From Ruegeria sp. R14_0 (GTDB lineage: Bacteria > Pseudomonadota > Alphaproteobacteria > Rhodobacterales > Rhodobacteraceae): a DNA stretch of 64,000 nucleotides. Below, piece by piece: positions 17,484 to 23,718 of the stretch. The stretch spans positions 1-64,000 of the forward strand of contig NZ_JAGHRC010000003.1 of NCBI RefSeq assembly GCF_017743975.1, read 5' to 3'. The first letter of the stretch is position 1. Every line of letters begins with the position of its first letter. The notes beneath the pieces are model-generated. The model was not told where the DNA came from. It saw only the letters and a program-made list of their open reading frames with translations, and ran no database searches. Made by a program: the position numbers and the translations under genes.

Positions 17484-18541
17484 GCGTTGCCCTGTGCGAT
17501 CAGGTCGCGCGCAATCTTGCGGAACGACTCGGCCTGCGCACTGTCGGGTTTGCTGACCACGATCGGCGCACCACCATCCGCGGCGACACGGATATCCAGG
17601 TGCAGCGGGATTTCGCCCAACAGCGGAACGCCCAGCGCCTGCGCCTCAGACGCAACGCCACCATGGCCGAACACATGCTCTTCGTGGCCGCAGTTCGAAC
17701 AGATATGCGTCGACATGTTTTCAATCATCCCAAGAATTGGCGTCTTGAGCTGGTTGAACATGTCGATCCCCTTGCGGGCGTCGATCAGGGCCACGTCCTG
17801 CGGCGTGGAGACGACAATTGCGCCATCCACCTGGAACTTCTGGCTCAGCGTCAGCTGTACGTCCCCGGTGCCGGGCGGAAGGTCAACGATCAGGACATCC
17901 AGTGCGCCCCATTGGACCTGCCCCATCATCTGTTGCAGAGCGCCCATCAGCATTGGACCCCGCCAGACAACGGCCTGCCCTTCATTGGTCATCAGCCCCA
18001 TCGACATCATGGTCACGCCGTGGTTCCGCAGCGGCAGAATGGTCTTTCCATCAGGGCTGGCAGGACGGCCCGAAACGCCCAGCATTCGGGGCTGTGAGGG
18101 GCCGTAAACGTCTGCATCCAGCAGACCAACCCGGCGGCCTTCTGCGGCCAGTGCGCAGGCAAGGTTCGCGGATACGGTGGACTTACCGACACCACCCTTG
18201 CCCGAGGCAACGGCGATAATCCGATCCACACCGGGCACCGCCTGCGGGCCGGTTTGCGAGGGCTTGGGCTTGGGCTTAAGATCCGGTGGAGCCTTGTCGG
18301 AATGCGCCGTCAGCATGGCCGACACGTTCGATACACCATCCACCAGTTGCGCCGCCTTCTCGGCAGCGGCGCGGACGGGCTCCATCCGTTCGGCTTGCTT
18401 CGGGTCAATCTCCAGCACAAAGCGCACGGTGTCGCCTTCGACATTCAGCGCGCGCACGACACCGGCGCTGACAATATCCTGCCCGGATACCGGGTCGGTG
18501 ATCTTTCTCAGGTTCGCAAGAACCGCGTCACGAACACTCAT
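17480..18541 (-). CDS. Mrp/ApbC family iron-sulfur cluster carrier ATPase
   Basis: A 353-residue P-loop ATPase that holds and transfers iron-sulfur clusters. An N-terminal MIP18/DUF59-like domain (about 1-75) precedes the deviant Walker A GKGGVGKSTVSANLA near residue 115. The C-terminal CSNC motif (about 282-285) is the expected cluster-binding pair. First gene of a coupled unit with the lipoate-ligase-like and DUF6505-like genes. The multi-cluster formate dehydrogenase and polyferredoxin encoded alongside are plausible clients, although Mrp proteins also serve general functions. Confidence 0.9.
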   Translation of the reverse strand: MSVRDAVLANLRKITDPVSGQDIVSAGVVRALNVEGDTVRFVLEIDPKQAERMEPVRAAAEKAAQLVDGVSNVSAMLTAHSDKAPPDLKPKPKPSQTGPQAVPGVDRIIAVASGKGGVGKSTVSANLACALAAEGRRVGLLDADVYGPSQPRMLGVSGRPASPDGKTILPLRNHGVTMMSMGLMTNEGQAVVWRGPMLMGALQQMMGQVQWGALDVLIVDLPPGTGDVQLTLSQKFQVDGAIVVSTPQDVALIDARKGIDMFNQLKTPILGMIENMSTHICSNCGHEEHVFGHGGVASEAQALGVPLLGEIPLHLDIRVAADGGAPIVVSKPDSAQAESFRKIARDLIAQGNA

Positions 18542-18673
18542 GCCTCATTCTCCTCTTGGAACCCGTCTGTCAGGGTTCTGCGTATCGACAAACTGTGGTT
18601 GCCGTTCATTGCATGTGTCTCCGTCTCTTTCAGTTCATTTGACGCATTTGGTGCCGTGCCGTTAGGTTGGCCT

Positions 18674-19402
18674 ATGCGCTTTGTCCTTTTGTGCCTGAGC
18701 CTGACGCTCACTGCCACCCCCTCTTGGTCGCAAGAGGCAATTGGTCTGGCCGCGCCTGAGGAAGTTACCGACTCTGGTCTGTTGCAACATATTCTTCCAC
18801 GCTTTTCTCTCAAGACCGGGATACGCGTTATTGCAAATGATACCGGCGTTTTGGTGCTGGAAACTGCGCCGCCAGGTGATCCCGTCTTTGCGCGGGACGG
18901 TGTGATCTATCACCTGCGGATCGGCGAGGACGCCAAACATGAACGGTTCCGCGACTGGATGCTGTCCGATATCGGCAAACGGACAATCGAGAGCTTTGCG
19001 CCAGACCAGGGCGCGCCATTCTCGGCCAGTTTCGAAGTCGCTGCTGTGGAAACCGAAACGGTGATCGACGGCGATGCCAAACGCGGCGAAGAGCTGTCGA
19101 TGACCCATTGCGGTCGCTGCCATGTGATCGGCCCCAAGAACCGATTGAATGGTCTGGGCTCCACCCCGTCTTTCGCAGTCCTGCGCGCGATGCCTGACTG
19201 GTCGGAACGGTTCCAGGCTTTCTTTGCCCTCAACCCCCACCCTGCCTTTACGCAGATTGACGGGCTGACCCCGCCGTTCGATCCTCAGCGCCCGTCGCCC
19301 ATTGTGCCGGTCGAGATGACGTTGGACGACCTCGAAGCTATTCTGGCCTTCGTCTCGGTCATCAGCGCCGCGGATCTCGGGGACCCGCTGCAGCTTCAGT
19401 GA
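18674..19402 (+). CDS. Periplasmic cytochrome c with TupA-like oxyanion-binding remnant
   Basis: A 242-residue exported protein (signal peptide, residues 1-19) with one heme c site, CGRCH at 146-150. The segment before the heme resembles parts of the tungstate-binding protein TupA encoded at 30785-31600: residues 33-50 match its SGLL..ILP.F....TGI region at 11 of 18 positions. Residues 91-108 match its C-terminal RF.DW....G...IE.F region at 8 of 18. The middle of the TupA fold is missing. It is divergent from the Mrp gene, and its 3' end overlaps the convergent polyferredoxin gene by 7 bases. An electron carrier for formate oxidation, perhaps sensing oxyanions, is inferred. Confidence 0.75.
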   Translation: MRFVLLCLSLTLTATPSWSQEAIGLAAPEEVTDSGLLQHILPRFSLKTGIRVIANDTGVLVLETAPPGDPVFARDGVIYHLRIGEDAKHERFRDWMLSDIGKRTIESFAPDQGAPFSASFEVAAVETETVIDGDAKRGEELSMTHCGRCHVIGPKNRLNGLGSTPSFAVLRAMPDWSERFQAFFALNPHPAFTQIDGLTPPFDPQRPSPIVPVEMTLDDLEAILAFVSVISAADLGDPLQLQ

Positions 19403-21348
19403 TCCTTTCGTTTTGAGAAATAGTCGTCGGTAGTCACGACGCGTGGTTTCGGGTTGGACTGGAACGGGTTGTCCTGTTGCTGGAACTGCGCGTTCACACG
19501 GCAATTGTCACACATCTGGATCATCCGCGCCTTGTCCGAGGTTGCAAACATCGGATGCGTACCCGCAAGTTTCTCCATGATCCGTTCCACGGTGGATTTC
19601 ACACCGAACAGAGCGCCGCATTCGATGCAGGCAAAGGGCTCCTCCTCGTTCAGCACCTGTTGCGACAGGGCCGCATCGCTCAGGTCAAGCTGCGGCACCA
19701 ATGTGATCGCATCTTCGGGACAGATTCCCTTACACAAACCGCATTGCAGGCAGGCATCCTGCTGGAAGTTCAATTGCGGTTTGTCCGGGTTATCGATCAA
19801 CGCGCCCGAAGGACACAACGACACGCAGCTGAGGCACAAGGTGCAGGCATCCGTATCCACGGCGACCGCTCCGTAGGGTGCGTTCTCTGGCAGAGGCAGA
19901 GGCGTGTCGGCCTGTGGGTTCAACGCTTGCGCAGCCAGACGCGCGATCTGGCGGCGGTTGCCCAAGGGCAGAACGGGATCGGTCAAAGGCTGCGGAACCT
20001 GTTGGTCGTAAAGGATGTCGGACAGCGCATCAGGGTCTACTTCATCCAAGGCACCCAAGGCATTCTCGCCTGCAATTGCTTGCGCCAATTCCAACTCGCG
20101 ATCCAGCGCGTCCCTTTCGGTGGTCGGGGCCAACAGGACATCCACCCGCGCAAAACCATGCGCCAAACCAGCCAACATCTCGGCATGGCCAAAACCGGAA
20201 ATCACGCTCAGCTCCAGCGGAATCACGTCCGCAGGCAAGCCACGACCAAACCGAGCAGCCAGTCGGATCATTTCGGCCCCGTGTGCGTCATGGACCAACA
20301 ATCGCGGCGCAGCACCACCGGCCCGCCGATAGGTACGCGCCAAGATATGCATGCGTGACAACAAGGCGGAAACGGGCGGGTCTTCATAGGTAATTGCGGT
20401 CGACGGACACACGGCAGCGCATGCCCCACACCCGGCACAAATCATCGGATCAATCTCAACGTGTTCGCCAGCCGAAGTGATCGCACCCGTGGGGCAAATA
20501 TCCAGACAATTCGTACAGGCGATCTGTTCGGCCCGTGAATGGGCACACAACGTTTCCTCCATCCGGACGTAAAGCGGTTTTTCGAAGGTGCCAACCAACT
20601 GGGCCGCTTCAAAGGCCAGCCGTTCGACCGATACCGTGTCCTTTGGATCGGCGCGCAGATAGCCTTCGCGCTTGGCCGGGGCCTGTACCAAGGGCGTATC
20701 GCCTGTCAGGTCCAAAACGATATCGCAAGCCGATTGCGCCTTGTCCCGCGCCTCGGTCCATGTGAACGCTCCGCGCCCCCCGGGCTGTAATTGCCGAAAT
20801 GCATCCAGCCGCAAGGTGAATCCCCCCAACGCACCCTTCAGCGAGGCGACGCGCCCGCGCACCACGTCATAAGCGCGCGACATCGGCTCTGCCTGATCGG
20901 TAACCAGAACCGTAACTGCAAGCATATCTGACAAACGATCCGCCAGAGGATACGAGACCTCACCGGGGCCGATGATAAGGCAAGTGCCTTCGCTAAAGAC
21001 ATCCAGGCTTGGCGTCACCGGTTGTGGCAGCAGGGCTTCGGCGGCCAGCGCGGCCATCTTTGCGCCGGCATCCGCGCCTTGGTCCGACCATCCGGCACGG
21101 TCACGCAAGTCAACAAAGCCGGGCGCGTCTGCGTTCACCTCTTCCGCAAGAGCTTGGAACACCTCATGCTCTTGCCCGCAGGCGATGAGGGTGTCCCCTT
21201 CCCGCAAGGCAACCGCAGCAGCTTCAAGCTCGCGCGTGCAAAGGGCGGTGTGAACCTTTGAACACGCCACATCGCAGGCCGTTGCGATCGTGTCAGCGTC
21301 GATCTCCTGAGACCCTGCGCAGTCGCATAGCAGTAGTTTTGTGCTCAT
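19396..21348 (-). CDS. Polyferredoxin-like 4Fe-4S protein of the formate dehydrogenase locus
   Basis: A 650-residue cytoplasmic iron-sulfur protein. Two ferredoxin-like pairs are visible: C278/281/285 with C304/307/310/314, and C502/505/508/512 with C533/536/539/543. CIEC (574-577) and CDNC (613-616) near the C-terminus could bind another metal or cluster. The N-terminal 30 residues add more cysteines (8, 10, 25, 29, 37). The part between the ferredoxin pairs resembles the small hydrogenase-type MvhD domain only loosely. It is divergent from the DUF3305-fdh operon. Likely a cytoplasmic electron carrier or assembly factor for the island; the partner is unproven. Confidence 0.8.
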   Translation of the reverse strand: MSTKLLLCDCAGSQEIDADTIATACDVACSKVHTALCTRELEAAAVALREGDTLIACGQEHEVFQALAEEVNADAPGFVDLRDRAGWSDQGADAGAKMAALAAEALLPQPVTPSLDVFSEGTCLIIGPGEVSYPLADRLSDMLAVTVLVTDQAEPMSRAYDVVRGRVASLKGALGGFTLRLDAFRQLQPGGRGAFTWTEARDKAQSACDIVLDLTGDTPLVQAPAKREGYLRADPKDTVSVERLAFEAAQLVGTFEKPLYVRMEETLCAHSRAEQIACTNCLDICPTGAITSAGEHVEIDPMICAGCGACAAVCPSTAITYEDPPVSALLSRMHILARTYRRAGGAAPRLLVHDAHGAEMIRLAARFGRGLPADVIPLELSVISGFGHAEMLAGLAHGFARVDVLLAPTTERDALDRELELAQAIAGENALGALDEVDPDALSDILYDQQVPQPLTDPVLPLGNRRQIARLAAQALNPQADTPLPLPENAPYGAVAVDTDACTLCLSCVSLCPSGALIDNPDKPQLNFQQDACLQCGLCKGICPEDAITLVPQLDLSDAALSQQVLNEEEPFACIECGALFGVKSTVERIMEKLAGTHPMFATSDKARMIQMCDNCRVNAQFQQQDNPFQSNPKPRVVTTDDYFSKRKDH

Positions 21349-21600
21349 GATTTCCCTCCGCCTCTTCGCGAAATAGGCTGTATCCCCTCTCCCGCAATGT
21401 AAAGGGTTTGACCAAGCCCGGCGCTAAACCGGAAAAAACACCCCTCCGACCAGTAAAAAAAGGCATGCGCACGGGCGTATCACCGTTTTGCTATCGCCCC
21501 TTACGACTAAGGTCGTAGCATGTAGGCTTGGCACTTAAGCGCTTTGTGTACCATAGTGGACGCAAGGGAAGGCAGGGGAGCGCTTTCCGGGGAGGAGCCC
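21349..21600. promoter_or_regulatory. Divergent control region of the formate dehydrogenase operon
   Basis: The 252 bases separate the polyferredoxin gene (-) from the DUF3305-fdh operon (+). A 16-base palindrome, tacgac-taag-gtcgta at 21502-21517, lies about 85 bases before the operon start and is a candidate operator. A purine-rich ggggaggag stretch just before 21601 sets the GTG start of the DUF3305 gene. No small gene was convincing here. Confidence 0.5.
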
Positions 21601-22155
21601 GTGGCCAAGGCCGCAAGCCAAGTTGAAATGCCAATCGGCGTCGTCGTGCGCAAAACACCCGGTGTAACCCGCTGGGCGAAATGGAATTGGCGCGCCGTTG
21701 CCGTGTTGCCCGGCGCTGGTCCTGCGGACTGGCTTGAGATGCGACGCGAAGGCGAAGCGGTTGAGTATCACGCGGCCACCCTGCCCCTGACCCTATGGGC
21801 GGATGAGACCGAGGCATACCTGGTGAACCTCTCGGACGGTCAGCCCTCAATCTATCTGGTTCTTCGTGACGCGCTCGACGGTCAGCGGCCGATGGAAGCG
21901 GTGCTGGTAACAGCGTCCCCGTTCGAAGGTCAGGATTACGCCGATACCGGAGAAGAGATCGTCGAGAAAATCCCGATGACAGAAGGGTTGATCGCCTGGG
22001 TCCGGGATTTTGCCTTGGAACACCATCGCGACGAAGTATTCGTAAAACGGCGCCGCGACAAGAAACGAACTGATCTGGTTGAGGACGGCAAAGGCGATGC
22101 ACGCATCCGGCAAGAGTCGGACGTATACCGCGCTCCGCGGAGGATCGTGCAATGA
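21601..22155 (+). CDS. DUF3305 family protein
   Basis: A 184-residue cytoplasmic protein of the DUF3305 family, which is found with formate dehydrogenase genes of alphaproteobacteria. GVVVRKTPGVTRWAKWNWRA near residues 12-31 is characteristic. GTG at 21601 is chosen as start because GGGGAGGAG lies just upstream; the open frame continues back to 21544 without a binding site. It overlaps the DUF3306 gene by 4 bases. The biochemical role is unknown; it is first in the operon leading to fdhABC and presumably aids maturation. Confidence 0.78.
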   Translation: MAKAASQVEMPIGVVVRKTPGVTRWAKWNWRAVAVLPGAGPADWLEMRREGEAVEYHAATLPLTLWADETEAYLVNLSDGQPSIYLVLRDALDGQRPMEAVLVTASPFEGQDYADTGEEIVEKIPMTEGLIAWVRDFALEHHRDEVFVKRRRDKKRTDLVEDGKGDARIRQESDVYRAPRRIVQ

Positions 22156-22748
22156 CCGAAGCCCGCGATTTCTGGTCCCGCCGCAAAGCCGCCGTTCAGG
22201 CGGAAGCCGACGCCGAAGTTGTCGCGGTTGAACAACAGACCATTGCTGCGCGTCAGACCGAACTGGAAGAAAAAACTGACGCCGAGATACTGGAAGAACT
22301 GAACCTTCCCGATCCCGACCAGTTGCAAGCGGGTGATGACGTCTCGGGCTTTATGGCCAAGGCTGTCCCAGACCGGTTGCGCCGCCGCGCCTTGCGTCGG
22401 CTCTGGCGGTTGAACCCAGTGTTGGCCAACGTTGATGGGCTGGTGGACTATGGCGAAGACTATACCGATGCCGCCTGCGTGATCGAAAACCTGCAAACCG
22501 CGTATCAGGTTGGCAAGGGCATGCTGGCCCATGTCGAAGCGTTGACTGCCGACGCCGAAGACACCGCTGACGAAACACCTGAAGCGGACGCGCCTTCGGA
22601 AGAGCCAATCGTAGCCGAAACAGAAACACCAGAGCCCGAGATTGCTTTGGCGGCTGCCGCCGAAGAGCCCGAGACCACGACCGAAGCGCTGGCAGAGGTC
22701 GATGCCGCCCCTGCCCCGCGCCGCATGAAATTTGAATTCGAAGGATAA
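22152..22748 (+). CDS. DUF3306 family protein
   Basis: A 198-residue protein of the DUF3306 family, paired with DUF3305 in formate dehydrogenase operons. The N-terminal two thirds contain FWSRRKAAVQAEADAE and RRRALRRLWRLNPVLANVDGL. The C-terminal quarter is low-complexity and rich in glutamate and alanine, probably disordered, ending in a short basic-aromatic segment. Starts within the end of DUF3305 (ATGA overlap), so they are co-translated. No enzymatic motif is seen. Confidence 0.78.
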   Translation: MTEARDFWSRRKAAVQAEADAEVVAVEQQTIAARQTELEEKTDAEILEELNLPDPDQLQAGDDVSGFMAKAVPDRLRRRALRRLWRLNPVLANVDGLVDYGEDYTDAACVIENLQTAYQVGKGMLAHVEALTADAEDTADETPEADAPSEEPIVAETETPEPEIALAAAAEEPETTTEALAEVDAAPAPRRMKFEFEG

Positions 22749-22752
22749 CCCT

Positions 22753-23364
22753 ATGACCGCAAGCGAAGCGCAACAGATCGAAGTCTCGGCCGAGGATCGC
22801 CTGCGCGCGGATTTCTACAATTTCCTCGGGCTGCTGCTGTCTGCCCCGCCAGATCAGTTGCTGTTGGATCAGGTGTCCGGTCTGACCGGCGATGACACCG
22901 ATCTGGGACAAGCCATTCAGGCCATGGCGCGCGTTGCAAATGTGACGAAACCCGCAGCTGCGGAGCGCGAATTCAATGCTTTGTTCATTGGTCTGGGCCG
23001 GGGTGAGTTGCTGCCTTATGCCAGTTTCTACCTCACCGGGTTCCTGAACGAGAAACCTCTGGCCCAGTTGCGCAATGACATGACCGCACGCGGGATCACT
23101 CGTGCCCAGAACGTATTCGAGCCCGAAGACAACATCGCCTCATTGATGGAGATGATGGCCGGGATGATTGTCGGGCGTTTCGGTCGGCCTGCGTCTCTGG
23201 AAGACCAGAAGGCGTTCTGGAGCAAGCATATCGGCCCCTGGGCCACACATTTCTTTTCGGATTTGGAAGGCGCTGAGAACTCGGTTCTATACGCCTCGAT
23301 CGGTACCGCCGGTCGGGTGTTCATGGAGATCGAGCGCGAAGCGTTCCGAATGACGACAGCGTGA
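22753..23364 (+). CDS. TorD/DmsD family molybdo- or tungsto-enzyme chaperone
   Basis: A 203-residue all-helical chaperone of the TorD family. These proteins hold the apo-form of molybdopterin enzymes and shield the twin-arginine signal until the cofactor is loaded. AAEREFNALFIGLGRGELLPYASFYLTGF near residues 68-96 contains the family pattern with YASFYLTG. Placed just upstream of the Tat-dependent formate dehydrogenase subunit, its likely client. The start at 22753 follows the DUF3306 stop by 4 bases. Confidence 0.85.
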   Translation: MTASEAQQIEVSAEDRLRADFYNFLGLLLSAPPDQLLLDQVSGLTGDDTDLGQAIQAMARVANVTKPAAAEREFNALFIGLGRGELLPYASFYLTGFLNEKPLAQLRNDMTARGITRAQNVFEPEDNIASLMEMMAGMIVGRFGRPASLEDQKAFWSKHIGPWATHFFSDLEGAENSVLYASIGTAGRVFMEIEREAFRMTTA

Positions 23365-23425
23365 CCCGCTGTCATTCGCCGATGCCCGCAAGGGTGTCAT
23401 ACTGCAAATGGGAAAGGAGAAACCC

Positions 23426-23614
23426 ATGAGCAAGACCAAGGAAGAAGGCGCAACCCGCCGCGACTTCCTCAAACTGGCCGGAACCGCAGCACCCGCTGCC
23501 GTCGCCGCCGCCAGCCTGACCGGACAGGCCGAAGCAGCCGAGCTGCCAACGGACGAAACCCGGATGCAGGACACCGCGCACACGCGCGCCTACCTCGACA
23601 GCGCCCGGTTCTAA
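23426..23614 (+). CDS. Small Tat-signal protein of the formate dehydrogenase region
   Basis: A 62-residue protein made almost only of a twin-arginine signal (RRDFLKLAG at about residues 10-18, then an alanine-rich hydrophobic stretch) and a 25-residue tail ending in THTRAYLDSARF-like sequence. It fits the small formate dehydrogenase region TAT target family known from many such operons. AAAGGAG lies upstream of the ATG at 23426; an earlier in-frame ATG at 23408 is less well placed. The function is unknown; a carrier or assembly peptide for the enzyme is possible. Confidence 0.8.
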   Translation: MSKTKEEGATRRDFLKLAGTAAPAAVAAASLTGQAEAAELPTDETRMQDTAHTRAYLDSARF

Positions 23615-23718
23615 CCCGGACGAGGTCACACCCGACTGACGGTTGCGATTGGCCCTGACGTCGGCATCAGCAGTACCAAGCCAGCCATGGCGAACATGGC
23701 CAGCAAGGGAGGAAAGAA

